Shown here: positions 24,464 to 33,830 of the stretch, one piece after another
How the letters are laid out: every line of letters begins with the position of its first letter
Numbering within the stretch: the first letter of the stretch is position 1
The notes under the pieces: generated by a model
The model's input: the letters and a program-made list of their open reading frames with translations, nothing else
The model's database searches: none
What the model was told of the DNA's origin: nothing
Assembly: GCF_932526225.1 (NCBI RefSeq)
Contig: NC_064043.1
Span: forward strand, 13,824,085 to 13,888,084
Reading direction: 5' to 3'
DNA: 64,000 nt
Source of the DNA: Nematostella vectensis
Taxonomy: Eukaryota > Cnidaria > Anthozoa > Actiniaria > Edwardsiidae
Made by a program: the position numbers and the translations under genes

Positions 24464-25208
24464 AGCGGTACCAAACGTAATGATGATGATCGTTTCCCAA
24501 ATTTTTGTTCCTCTGCCTTTCGTCTCACTTGCAGATTTTAACGGTCAGTCGCACTTGGGATTTTTAGCACTCTAAATGTTCGTGAGGCATTGCTCTTTCG
24601 ATTTGCATCCAAAAACTAAACTCAAAAGGATATTTTTATTAAAATGAACCGATAATTGTGAACGCGCGTCTCGAAAAATGAGGAACTGTACGTATCGGAA
24701 CACCGCCTATTTATTCAAATAGGAGAATAACACTTTTCCTTGTCAGAAATCAAACCAATTTGAATGAATGCAGTACAGTATGGCAGTGGTAAACAAATAG
24801 TAACGAATGACAAGCATCAACCGAAGACCTGTGGCAACAGCAAAAGGCTGAACTATTGCCAAATATGAACAGGAACACAGGTTCCAAGACTGAGAATTCG
24901 TATTAAATTAAAAGTAAATAATCAACTAACAACAAAAACAACAATTCAGAGAGATAAATCCCATCAATACCCGCTGTCGGGTATAGCGGTTATTGCATGA
25001 ATTCATCAAAAAAACACATCAACTCTGCTTAAAATACACCGTGTACTCCGGATAAGGCGGATATAGCGGGTATTGCATGAATGCATTACTAAAGTACGTT
25101 GACTGGGAATACACCTTGTACTCCGGGAATGGCGGGTATGGCGGGTACTTCTACTCTTACTACTACTACTACTACTACTGTTAATATTATTACTATTACT
25201 ATTACTAT

Positions 25209-25298
<90 letters not shown>

Positions 25299-28200
25299 TC
25301 CGATCTTGTGGCGTGATACATTCAGTTTTACTAAATACAAAGAAACATGTCGAAACGCCAAAATTAGAATGACTGTAAGTACATCATGTCCCACCTAGCC
25401 TTTCCTGTCCACTAAGTGGCTATCCATGGTGCCGTATTTTCTGTTTGCTCGATTGAGCAACGAGTTGGGGCTCCTCCCTTTTTGGAAATGGAAGTCGGGG
25501 TCTCTTAAGATCGAAGTCCACTGTCCGAACCCGTATCTTTTGAGACCAACTTTAAGATACTTTTCCTCTTCGGGCGTAAATAGGAGCGATTTTCTGCGAG
25601 CCGGGCACAGTTCTTTCATCAAAAAAGCGTCTTCGCGCTTCTGCTTTGCCGGTAGTTTGCGGGCTGAAGGCTTCATTCTCGCTGCTGGCGGTGTGGAGAT
25701 TTCTTGAACTTCGTCCGTTGAAGAGCACGACTTCGTGCAGTCGTCTTGATCCTCTGAAGAGTTTGAAAGGTCGGAGAGCCTCGTTAGAACCTCTTTGTCC
25801 AGCTTGGTGCCACTGTCGCCATGTAGTTTTTCGAGGCATTCGCGCGCCTTTGTGGCGACTTCGCGTGAACGCTGCTTGCGATAGTGCACTTTGGCGACGT
25901 TCGAGCTGTGCTTCTGATCTTCAGAGATGGCGCTTCGATCGGCACTTTTTAGCACTTTGCAGCTAGACGTCTCGACGATTTGTCGGTATCGTGTGGGGTG
26001 AACATACTTGCCAGTCGCTTCAAACACAAGTTTGCTCATCAGCTCACCGAGCTTGTTGTGCTGACCCCCGTTTCTCGTAACTAGGACGTACTCACACTTG
26101 GGTTTGAGTAGCGGGCGAATGTAGGTTATGTATCCCTCGAGCACACTCATGTTTGTGTCGGTCAGAAGGAGCGAGTCGAAGCCGTACTTGCCCGCTGTTT
26201 TGAACATTTTCTGGTCGACAAAACCTCCGTTAGCGACAGCCTCGAAATAGTGGCAGCAGTCTATTGGTTGGGCACGATAAACCAAAATGGCATGCCCAAG
26301 CAAGCCTCGGCATGCCCTTGCTTTTGCACAGCTTGTGCGAGTCTAGGCATCGCTTTGAAAGATCATATCTTTTGAGATTGAGAAACAAAACCATAGATGC
26401 GGAACTTTTGTTCATGTTTTCGAAAAAGGGAACACCCCACTTCGGTCCATTGTGGCCCTTTTGTTGTTCCTTTTCGCAAAGAAACGGCACCATTTAGGCC
26501 AAATCGGTCCCACTGTTCCTATACTTTTAACCACTTAGGAACAGGCGTTCCCTTTTAAGTCTATTAACCGTAGCAAACAGGAACTTTTGTTCTTTTTGAG
26601 TGGTGGTTCTCAATTGGGAACGCGTCAAAAAAGGAACTGTTGTTCCTAATTGCATCAATTAGGACCAACAGTTCCTTTGTGGACTTCGAAAAGGGAACAT
26701 TTTGTTCTTCACTGTACAAACAAGTCCTTTTGTTCCGAAGCGTGCCATTAGCGTTCCGATTCTTCACCTCTAAACGGAACAACCGTTCCGTTAAGTGATA
26801 ATTTATTCAGTTCCTTTCGCGGATATAGGAACACAACAAAAAACACGCGGAACTGTTTTCGAATTTTAAAACGTCTCGTGTGTAGCTCAATCAAAATAAA
26901 CCTCAAACGCGAATAGAGCAAGCCCTCATAAACTACCTCAAGCAGTATCACGGTAACTTTGGCGTTCTATCGTTGCGCATACCGAAATTAAATGCAAAAT
27001 AATCAAATTAGGGAAACGTATATGATGATAGCGGTATCAAACGTAACGATGATGATGATAGCGTTACCAAAAGTGATGATGCTGATTCAGATGGGAGTTT
27101 TCATTGTACATGAACATGAAAAATGTCGAGTTTTTATGTCAGATATCAAAGGGAAATCGAAATCCAGTTTGGATTAACGCTAACATTGTTTCATTTTTTC
27201 TCTTACCAGGGATATAAGCGACATTGCTCTTGGTAGAATTACTGTAGACCTGTTCAAGGACCTTTATCGTCTTCTTTTGCTGTACGTTTTACCAAAAACA
27301 AAACAACCCCCAATGCATGGTTTATTGAAGTTTGGAGTTTCTGCGTCGTTTGTCCTTTTAAGAATGATACTGAAACCAGTTTAGTTATACTGAAACTGTT
27401 TTTCTATGATAAAACCAGTTTAGTTACAATGAAACCAGCACTTACATTGAAACAACAACATAGACAACCCGCATAATAATCTACTAGGAACTACGGTGTG
27501 GAAAATCCAAGTTGTGCATTATTTTGAACAATTTAACAATACAAAATAAAGCTCTGATAAAATTTACAGCGTTAACAGTAAAACTTGCTCAAAACTGCCT
27601 AAATAAGAGATAAAGTTCGAAAAATCAATATGGCGGTAGATTAATCATTTCACAGGAAGGTTCTGGCACATCTCAGAAATGAATATTTTTCAGAATTTTC
27701 TTGTTGGCGCAACTCGGACAGCGCACCAGGACTATCAAGTAGGGGTAGTCTAGTTCCGCTTTTAAGTTGCGAAAAGTGGTAGTAGTGGGCTCTGGGAAAG
27801 CGTAACTGGACTACCCCGTTCTCGGCTTCCGTAGCTTCCGTACCTCTGAGACTGGTTTTGTTTTCGATGATCCGGATGACACTGTGCTTATGCTAATAAA
27901 TTATTTTCTTGCTTTATATTAAAGTAATGCCGTGCGAGACAATATTCACCATATTGAGGACTTTGCTTTTCAAGGAATGAAAGACATCGCATACATGTGA
28001 GCATCCAATATGTTAGTACTTGTTGACTTGCTTGTGTGAATACAACTTCCTTGTTTATGGTCTAAATCAACTAAAAATTCAAAAAAAATATTTGTAGATT
28101 TTTGGACGACAACTATCTGACAAGGATCTCCAAGAATACCTTTGCTGGCCCACAAAGGTTATACACCCTGTGAGTACCGATAGTACAAAAAGTAAGGTTA

Positions 28201-31200
28201 TACACCCTATGAGCAGTACCGATGGTTATACACCCGGTGAGTACCGATGGTTATACACCCTATGAGTACTGATGGTACAAAAAGTAAAGTTATACACCCA
28301 TGAGTACCGATGGTACAAAAAGTGAGGTTATACACCCTTTGAGTACCGAAAGTACAAAAATAAAGGTTATACACCCTGTGGGTACCGATAGTACAAAAAG
28401 TAAGGTCATACATCCTGTGAGTACCGAAAGTACAAAAAGTAAGGTTATACACCCTGTGAGTACCGATAATACAAAAAGTAAGGTTATACACCCTGTGAGT
28501 ACCGACAATACAAAAAGTAAGGTTATACACCCTGTGAGTACCGATAGTACAAAAAGTAAGGTTATACACCCTGTATGTACCGATAGTACAAAAAGTAAGG
28601 TTATACACCCTGTGAGTACCGATAATAAAAAAGTAAGGTTATACACCCTGTGAGTATCGTTGGTACAAAAAGTAAGGTTATACACCCTGTGAGTACCGAC
28701 GATACAAAAAGTAAGTTTATACACCCTGTGAGAACCGACAGTACAAAAAGTAAGTTTATACACCCTGTGAGTACCGACAATACAAAAAGTAAGTTTATAC
28801 ACCCTGTGAGAACCGACAGTACAAAAAGTAAGGTTATACACCCTGTGAGTACCGATGGTTATACACCCTGTGAGTACCGTTGGTACAAAAAGTAAGGTTA
28901 TAGACCCTGTGAGTACATATATTACAAAAAGTAAATAGGAAGGTTTTACTTTTTATTTGACATTATTTTCTTACAACCGTGACTTCCTTTCCAAAACGTC
29001 TATTATTGACTGACACTAAAGTCAATATCTATTTAAACATAGAAAAGGCAAGCTTTTGGACGAGGGTATGAAAACAAATTCTTTGTTGCAGGACTCTTGT
29101 AAACAACCCTATCGAGGTAATAGAGGAAGGTGCTTTTTCGACATTTCACTATCTTGAAACACTGTAAGTACGCTAAAAGGTGATAGGGTAAGATGCTTTT
29201 CAGACATGATGATAATGATAATGATAGTGATGATAACTATGATGATGGTGGTGGTGACAGTGATGATGGTGGTGTAGACTGTGACGATGGTGGTGTAAAC
29301 GGTGACAATGGAGGTGAAGATGACGGTTATGGTGATGATGTTGGTGATGATGACGATGATGATTGTGATGGTTGGATGATGATGGTGGTGGTGATAATGA
29401 TGACGATGGTGATGATGATGACCCAGCAACCTTGTTCATCTTCATGTTCTTAGGTACCTCGTGGGTTCCAATGTGCAAATAATTGACGTCGGTAGCACGT
29501 TCTCGTCGCGTTCTCTCACCATCGCTCTGTGAGTTCTTACAAACAAATAACGGGAGCATTTCACTTCACTACATTACCCTTCATATTCATCAACGTTAAT
29601 TGAACTAACGCGAGTTGGGACAAAAGAGTTTTGTTCATTTAGGAGATTGGCACAAACAGCTCTTGTCATTTAGTCTCTTTTCATTTTTTTATTTGTATAA
29701 ATTTATTAGTCTTATTAATAATTTTATCTTATGTTCCCTTTATTCCACAATGTCCTTAAAAAATCACGTAGTTTTTGTGGAATTAGTGGGTAGATTTTGT
29801 CCCCTCTGGCAAAATAGGCATATTTAAAAAGCATATTGTACATTGTATATGTAGTCAGAGAAAAAAAACACATGCAGCCCAATAACATTTTTCAGTTAAA
29901 TTATTTATAGAGACAACATTGACTAAAGATAGTGTATGCGGACCCAATTACTTGAATGATTTTTTATCATTGATCAGTGTTTAATAAGGTTGGCGGTGTC
30001 TACTTTGAGTCAACCGAATGCTTTTTGTAGCTTTGCTGGTAAAAATCTGCCAGGTGTGGAAGGAGAAGCTATTACCCGGAGTATCCTTCGCGCTTCTGGC
30101 TATGAATGCCCCAGAAAACAATCAGCCTGGGGAACATGTTATCCCTGCACTCAGGGCCAGTACAAAATCGACGGCTCCTACTATGATCAATGCACCGACT
30201 GCCCCCCAGGTGAGCAGCTTTTAAAACAATTCTAAGGGGTGGGGGAGGTGGGGATGGTGGTGCGGGGGGTGGTTTGGGTTGGGTTGGGCTACCCTCTCTC
30301 TATTTTCTTTCATACGTTAATCTGCTTCAAATATAAAAAGGTGTCAAATAAATAATTGATTGCCGCTTAGGTTTTTCATATCTTTCTTTATCTTGCGCCC
30401 TTCACTTTTCCCGACCCCCTGCCTCCTATTAATATAACTGCCAATAGGAACGAAGTTGTCTGCCTTATAAACTCTAGGTGGGTTCTACCAAGATAGTATC
30501 GCCCATATCGGGGTGATCTCACATGGCCTGGGCTGCAAACAGTGCCCGGTGGGTGCCTATGTTAGCCCCGCCCTGGCCCCTGGACGAGTGGAGGGCGACT
30601 GCTCAGCTTGCCCGGACGGTAAGGCACTCTTGATGTTTTCTTAGGGACACTGGGGAAGGGTAAAGGGGACACCGGGTGAGTTACAGCTAAATTTGCTCAG
30701 ATGGCGAGTAACTTCATATAAATGAGCTAATGTTGTAGGCCTTTTTTTGATGTGATGGTCCCGTGAACGAATGTAGGGTAATCAGGGTAGACGTCCCCCC
30801 TAATAGGTAGGCTTCGATGTCACGCCATCTGGCGATGCATCCAGGCGGGGCTGTTTCAAAGCCTACTATAAATGTTCTCAGATAAGCAAATAGAATATCT
30901 AATTTCCCCCCTAGATTTTCTATTTTTTAATCCCAATAAGTTGATGAAATGTTAACCTGTTCAGCCTGTATACATAGCGCCATTTTTATAAAGAATTATT
31001 AGAAATTCTTATCATCTATCGAAACTACAGGGACTGATCTGAAGAAGTTCGCGGGTTTCCGCGCCTGCCCTTGCCTACCGGGCTACTTCCGCCTCGATCG
31101 GTTTGGAGTGTGTAAGCCCTGTCCATACGGGTACTACTGCTCCAAAGAATCCGTGAACCTGATGCCTGGCTTTTACTGGACTTGGCAACAGCCAAACCAT

Positions 31201-33164
31201 ACCCAGGAATACCAGACATTTGCCAGCAAGCTCCAAGAGGAGAGCAAACAGCACGACAGGGACTGGGACTCGTTCAATGGCTCACTTCCGATGGCTTACC
31301 GCTGTCCGTTCACGGGCTCGTGTAAGGTAAATTTGATTTGTAAATCTTTAGGTTTATTTTAAAAGTTTTTGTGTTTCTTTTTATCGAAAATTTAAATTGC
31401 AAAACAATATTTTATGCGGGGCATTAAACCTCAACTCGAAGCTTTTTAAAACTATTTCCTTTCAGGGTGATTTCAACGCGACGTGTTCCCATGGTTACGA
31501 GGGTGTGCTGTGTGCCGCATGCAGTCGAGGCTATTACCGGATGTTCTCTGGCTGCAACAAGTGTCCAACGACACCGCTGGTCATCACTCAGTTTGTGGGC
31601 GTCTTCCTCGTTCTCGCTCTCTTCGCCGTTGTGGTCATACTCAACAGGAAGAAATCACGTGACGAGAACCGCTCGCAGACTGATCAACTTTTCGGTAGCC
31701 TGAAGATCGTTATTGGGTTCTATCAGATTCTGAGTGAAACTTTGAACGCGTACTCGTATATTCAGTGGCCCAAAGAGCTCTTGACGATCATGAAGTACGC
31801 CGATGTGCTGCAGTTGAACATCTTCACCATCGCGCCCATCGAGTGCATCAGTGATAAGCTGAAGGTGGATCCATACTCGGGTCTGCTGGGGTACGTCATG
31901 ATGGACTGCGCCGTCATCTTTACGGCCTTCTTCTACTACAACGTCAGAAAGATGGTCCTTACAAGAAGATGCCATCACGACGCCAAGGACACACTCTTCG
32001 ATTGCAAAGCCAACTGCTATCAAGCTGTGTTCCTTTTTCTGTTCATCACTTACCCTGCTGCCTGCACCAAGATCTTCCAAACACTTCCGGCCGGATGTCA
32101 GGAGGTCTGTGATAACACAGGTGCCTGTAAGTCGTACTTCCGGTCGGATTACGCAGTGGAGTGTTTCAGTGAGCAGCACAACAAGTTCTTATACTTTGTT
32201 TACGCGTCTTTGATTATTCCTCTACTGTTCCCTATGATTTGCGCCTTCTTGTTGTGGCAACATTGCAGCGAGAAACACTACATCGGTACGTTCGCGGGTC
32301 TGAAGAAGAAAATTAACAAAATGAGAGGTAAGTCTAGGAGAATTGCTATTACAAGCCTGAAAGTGACACCGGGAGAAGACAGCAGCGTTGCTATGACAAG
32401 TCTCAGGGAGAAGACTCGAGAAGACAGGAGCATTGATATTACAAGCCTGAAGGAGACACCGAGAGAAGACAGAGCCATTGATATTAAAAGCCAGAAGGAG
32501 ACACCGAGAGAAGACAGAGCCATTGATATTAAAAGCCAGAAGAAGACACCGGGAGAAGACAGGAGCATTGATATTACAAGCCTGAAGGAGACACCGAGAG
32601 AAGACAGAGCCATTGATAATAAAAGCCTGAAGGAGACACCGAGAGACGACAGAGCCATTGATATTAAAAGCCAGAAGGAGACACCGAGAGAAGACAGAGC
32701 CATTGATATTAAAAGCCAGAAGGAGACACCGGGAGATGGCAGGGCCATTGATATTACCAGCCTGAAGGAGACACCAAGAGAAGATGCCATCAAAAAAGGG
32801 CTTCGCTTCATGTACGAGAACTACACCAAGGACTGCTGGTACTGGGAGATCATCGAGCTACTGCGGAAGGTCACCTTGACATCCCTACTTGCCTACTACG
32901 GTCAAGATAACCCCTTTTACCTCGGCACCTCCGCCGTACTGTCCGGTCTCTACGCCGTGTTTTTCGCTAATCAGAAGCCCATTCGATACGTGTTTGAGTA
33001 TTGGCTGCACCTCGGATCACTAGTAGCGGTGATGGCGACCCAGCTGATGGGTATGGTCCTGAGGATTCCTGGCGAAGACGCGTCCGTGGACCAGGAAGCG
33101 GACCAGCTTGGTGTCATCATTCTGCTGATATTTGCCAATCTGTTCGTCATCTTCATGATCCTTG
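19073..33164 (+). CDS. LRR / GCC2-GCC3 / multi-transmembrane protein gene (partial, both ends missing)
   Basis: A large predicted receptor-like membrane protein. Exons, all with GT-AG sites: 19073-19153, 20655-20726, 21332-21400, 22074-22139, 23813-23881, 23962-24033, 27210-27281, 27925-27996, 28098-28169, 29092-29163, 29454-29528 (one LRR each, all phase 2), then 29989-30209, 30478-30618, 31031-31326 (Cys-rich) and 31466-33164 (membrane region). Phases join without conflict. The ectodomain would be a leucine-rich-repeat solenoid followed by ephrin-receptor-like GCC2/GCC3 cysteine modules. The last exon has about nine hydrophobic segments. No signal peptide exon or terminal exon is seen: the last donor (33165) is phase 1 and has no identified partner. 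The ligand and function are unknown. Introns contain minisatellites and a recombinase element. Confidence 0.75.
19163..19497. repeat. 29-bp minisatellite, ~12 copies
   Basis: The unit is TTTTTTCCCAGCCAGCATTTAGTTAGGAC with small variants. Each copy holds a pyrimidine tract followed by CAG, resembling a 3' splice site. It starts about 10 bp after the donor at 19154. Confidence 0.9.
20655..20726 (+). CDS. LRR exon 2 (72 bp)
   Basis: Acceptor TTATTTTTCAG, donor GTAAGT. It reads [15 protein letters not shown] then NACTQLRT(L). A canonical 24-residue LRR exon, phase 2/2. Confidence 0.8.
20760..21270. repeat. GAT/GGT-rich simple repeat
   Basis: About 500 bp of degenerate GATGGT triplets in the intron after LRR exon 2. 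The long Asp/Gly, Met/Val and Ile/Thr open frames here are products of the triplets, not genes. Confidence 0.85.
21332..21400 (+). CDS. LRR exon 3 (69 bp)
   Basis: Acceptor ATTTTGAAG, donor GTAAGT. It reads [15 protein letters not shown] then PSSLSGS(L). Phase 2/2. Confidence 0.75.
21604..21660 (+). pseudogene. Decayed LRR exon with in-frame stop
   Basis: After ATTTTTCTAG the phase-2 frame reads [18 protein letters not shown] and then TGA at 21658. No GT in the stretch gives a phase-2 exit. Flanking exons remain in phase if it is skipped, so it looks like a lost repeat exon, or an alternative premature terminus. Confidence 0.55.
22074..22139 (+). CDS. LRR exon 4 (66 bp)
   Basis: Acceptor TTATTTTAG, donor GTAAGT. 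It reads [15 protein letters not shown] then DFGYQI(L). One codon pair shorter than the 72-bp norm, phase 2/2. Confidence 0.75.
22170..23445. repeat. ~41-bp minisatellite, about 30 copies
   Basis: The unit resembles CTACCGTGGCCACCAAGACAAAGTTAACCATGTGACGCGCG. Variants alternate ACCAAGACAAAG with ACCAATACAAAG. It fills most of the intron between the exons at 22074 and 23813. Confidence 0.9.
23813..23881 (+). CDS. LRR exon 5 (69 bp)
   Basis: Acceptor ATTATGCAG, donor GTAAGT. It reads [15 protein letters not shown] then KGAELYR(L). Phase 2/2. Confidence 0.8.
23962..24033 (+). CDS. LRR exon 6 (72 bp)
   Basis: Acceptor TTATTTTTCAG, donor GTAAGA. It reads [15 protein letters not shown] then VGRRSLLF(L). 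Phase 2/2. The next LRR exon lies 3.2 kb away because of the insertion at 24491-27018. Confidence 0.8.
24125..24490. repeat. GATGATAGCGGTACCAAACGTAAT minisatellite with (GAT)n core
   Basis: Units of GATAGCGGTACCAAACG separated by GAT runs, with a pure (GAT)n tract at about 24390-24462. The same unit reappears at 27015-27085 on the other side of the recombinase element. Met, His, Ser and Ile homopolymer frames here are not genes. Confidence 0.9.
25395..26303 (-). CDS. Tyrosine-recombinase-like protein with C-terminal Myb/SANT-like domain
   Basis: Read on the minus strand, the frame has [11 protein letters not shown] at residues 102-112 (HxxR box), [15 protein letters not shown] at 130-144 supplying the later His132 and the candidate nucleophile Tyr141, an acidic Ser-rich linker (165-205) and [19 protein letters not shown]...W at 240-290, a Myb/SANT fold similar to TRF-type telomere-binding Myb domains. 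The first catalytic Arg expected upstream is not present, so an upstream exon is missing or lost. The first listed codon is TTG; the frame is open to a stop at 26343, and an acceptor (CCAATAG) at about 26266 may be the true exon start. Role inferred: recombinase or DNA-binding protein of the 2.5-kb element. Confidence 0.6.
   Translation of the reverse strand: MLGHAILVYRAQPIDCCHYFEAVANGGFVDQKMFKTAGKYGFDSLLLTDTNMSVLEGYITYIRPLLKPKCEYVLVTRNGGQHNKLGELMSKLVFEATGKYVHPTRYRQIVETSSCKVLKSADRSAISEDQKHSSNVAKVHYRKQRSREVATKARECLEKLHGDSGTKLDKEVLTRLSDLSNSSEDQDDCTKSCSSTDEVQEISTPPAARMKPSARKLPAKQKREDAFLMKELCPARRKSLLFTPEEEKYLKVGLKRYGFGQWTSILRDPDFHFQKGRSPNSLLNRANRKYGTMDSHLVDRKG
26400..26860. repeat. Cluster of GGAAC/GTTCC pentamers in both orientations
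   Basis: More than twenty GGAAC or GTTCC pentamers, often as inverted pairs (GGAACAACCGTTCC, GGAACTGTTGTTCC, GGAACATTTTGTTC), occur in ~460 bp just upstream of the recombinase-like frame. They could be protein-binding sites of the element. No coding region is seen. Confidence 0.7.
27015..27085. repeat. Right remnant of the GATAGCGGTACC minisatellite
   Basis: ATGATGATAGCGGTATCAAACG and the following ATGATGATGATAGCGTTACC are units of the array at 24125-24490, separated from it by the 2.5-kb insertion. Confidence 0.8.
27210..27281 (+). CDS. LRR exon 7 (72 bp)
   Basis: Acceptor CTCTTACCAG, donor GTACGT. It reads [15 protein letters not shown] then KDLYRLLL(L). Phase 2/2. Confidence 0.75.
27925..27996 (+). 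CDS. LRR exon 8 (72 bp)
   Basis: Acceptor TATATTAAAG, donor GTGAGC. It reads [15 protein letters not shown] then QGMKDIAY(M). The first LxL positions are degenerate but length and phase fit. Confidence 0.65.
28098..28169 (+). CDS. LRR exon 9 (72 bp)
   Basis: Acceptor TTTGTAG, donor GTGAGT. It reads [15 protein letters not shown] then AGPQRLYT(L). Its last ~15 bases and donor are the seed sequence of the following minisatellite. Confidence 0.8.
28155..28925 (+). repeat. ~39-bp minisatellite built from an exon end and its 5' splice site
   Basis: The unit is AAGGTTATACACCCT|GTGAGT followed by ACCGATAGTACAAAAAGT; the bar marks the exon boundary of the first unit. About 20 units, of which at least ten keep a perfect CCCTGTGAGT donor. 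The array starts inside LRR exon 9. Confidence 0.9.
29092..29163 (+). CDS. LRR exon 10 (72 bp)
   Basis: Acceptor TTTGTTGCAG, donor GTAAGT. It reads [15 protein letters not shown] then STFHYLET(L). Phase 2/2. Confidence 0.8.
29200..29430. repeat. GAT/GGT-rich simple repeat
   Basis: Degenerate GATGATGGTGGTG triplets in the intron between LRR exons 10 and 11. Confidence 0.8.
29454..29528 (+). CDS. LRR exon 11 (75 bp)
   Basis: Acceptor TGTTCTTAG, donor GTGAGT. It reads [16 protein letters not shown] then SSRSLTIA(L). Phase 2/2; last repeat before the Cys-rich part. Confidence 0.75.
29989..30209 (+). CDS. LRR cap / first GCC2-GCC3-like Cys exon
   Basis: The acceptor is taken at TTTAATAAG because upstream alternatives meet stops. 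It reads [15 protein letters not shown], then [20 protein letters not shown] and CTDCPPG, the CxxCPxG signature of GCC2/GCC3 (ephrin-receptor-like) modules. Exit phase 1 at CCCCCAG|GTGAGC. Confidence 0.7.
30236..30292 (+). other. G-quadruplex-prone intronic tract
   Basis: Runs GGGG, GGGGG, GGGG, GGGGGG, GGG, GGG and GGG occur within ~55 bp, 27 bp after the donor at 30210. Confidence 0.6.
30478..30618 (+). CDS. Second GCC2-GCC3-like Cys exon (141 bp)
   Basis: Acceptor AAACTCTAG, donor GTAAGG, phase 1/1. It reads [19 protein letters not shown], then [17 protein letters not shown] and CSACPD, matching the spacing of GCC2/GCC3 repeats. Confidence 0.8.
31031..31326 (+). CDS. Third Cys-rich exon (296 bp)
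   Basis: Acceptor ACTACAG, donor GTAAAT, entry phase 1, exit phase 0. It contains [20 protein letters not shown] and [18 protein letters not shown], then a charged linker and [11 protein letters not shown] and NGS sites suggest an extracellular glycosylated segment. Confidence 0.75.
31466..33164 (+). CDS. Multi-transmembrane exon with ten 15-residue loop repeats
   Basis: Acceptor CCTTTCAG; the exon runs 566 codons to donor GTAAGC in phase 1. It opens with a last Cys module ([20 protein letters not shown]). Hydrophobic segments follow at about residues 38-59, 77-98, 137-160, 184-203, 242-264, 462-478, 484-501, 512-533 and 548-566. Between segments 5 and 6 lie ten tandem 15-residue units (residues 291-440) of the type [15 protein letters not shown]. 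With the Cys-rich part outside, this loop would be cytoplasmic if segment 1 crosses once and topology alternates; that is inference. Cys-rich GCC2/GCC3 modules followed by several membrane segments occur in uncharacterised proteins of other eukaryotes. It is not a recognisable seven-helix GPCR. Confidence 0.8.
32336..32785 (+). repeat. Coding 45-bp minisatellite, exactly ten units
   Basis: 450 bp encode ten in-frame 15-residue units. Positions K-E-T-P-R-E-D-R and I-D-I are the most constant; the first two units are the most divergent and the central ones nearly identical. Confidence 0.9.
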
Positions 33165-33239
33165 GTAAGCTCATTGTTATTATAATTATTATTATTGGCT
33201 TTGGGTTTGTTTTTACTTGAGGGGCTTGATGTGAGAAAT

Positions 33240-33533
<294 letters not shown>

Positions 33534-33539
33534 CATATG

Positions 33540-33830
33540 TAAAAACGGTAACACGCAAAATATCGTTTATTCATAGCGTAAATGACTGCTTCTTCATATG
33601 AAAAAACGGTATTTTTCGAAATATATATATATTTGGGAAAATACCGTTTTTTCATATGAAAAAAACGGTAGCAGCGATATATATTAGCGACCGCGTGTAC
33701 ACTGGGCCTAGCGTTCGACTACAGCGGTTAGAGGCTGTTTAATCGATATTCTCTTGAAAATTCCAGTTTCTTCCCATGTGAAGAAAGCGGCAATCGTTCG
33801 AGATGGAAAAGCTTGCTAAGGATTTAAATA
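33540..33830 (+). repeat. Dispersed repeat, inverted relative to 51790-52080
   Basis: Shares with the reverse complement of 51790-52080 the strings CGACCGCGTGTACACTGGGCC, TTCTTCCCATGTGAAGAAA and GCAATCGTTCGAGATGGA, plus several TTTTTCATATGAAAAA units. Probably a MITE family. Confidence 0.7.

Larger units (their letters stand above)
24491..27018 (-). mobile_element. 2.5-kb insertion carrying a tyrosine-recombinase-like/Myb protein
   Basis: It begins CGTTTCCCAAATTT and ends, in reverse, CGTTTCCCTAATTT, so an 8-bp perfect and ~14-bp near-perfect terminal inverted repeat bounds it. It sits inside the GATAGCGGTACC minisatellite, which continues on both sides, good evidence of insertion. It contains one coding region (-), a cluster of GGAAC/GTTCC pentamers at 26400-26860, a three-unit GCGGGTATTGCATGAAT repeat at 24960-25150 and an (AAT)n tract at 25206-25297. 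No clear target duplication can be separated from the repeat. Confidence 0.6.

Noticed and set aside
24063-24575. Poly-His, poly-Met and poly-Ser frames
   Set aside because: Products of (GAT)n and the GATAGCGGTACC minisatellite.
28155-28925. CRISPR-like array of ~39-bp units
   Set aside because: No unique spacers; the whole unit repeats, and the context is an animal intron.
31655-32811. Long minus-strand frames opposite the membrane exon
   Set aside because: Shadow frames; the plus strand has splice sites, membrane segments and Cys modules, and the minus frames show no motif.
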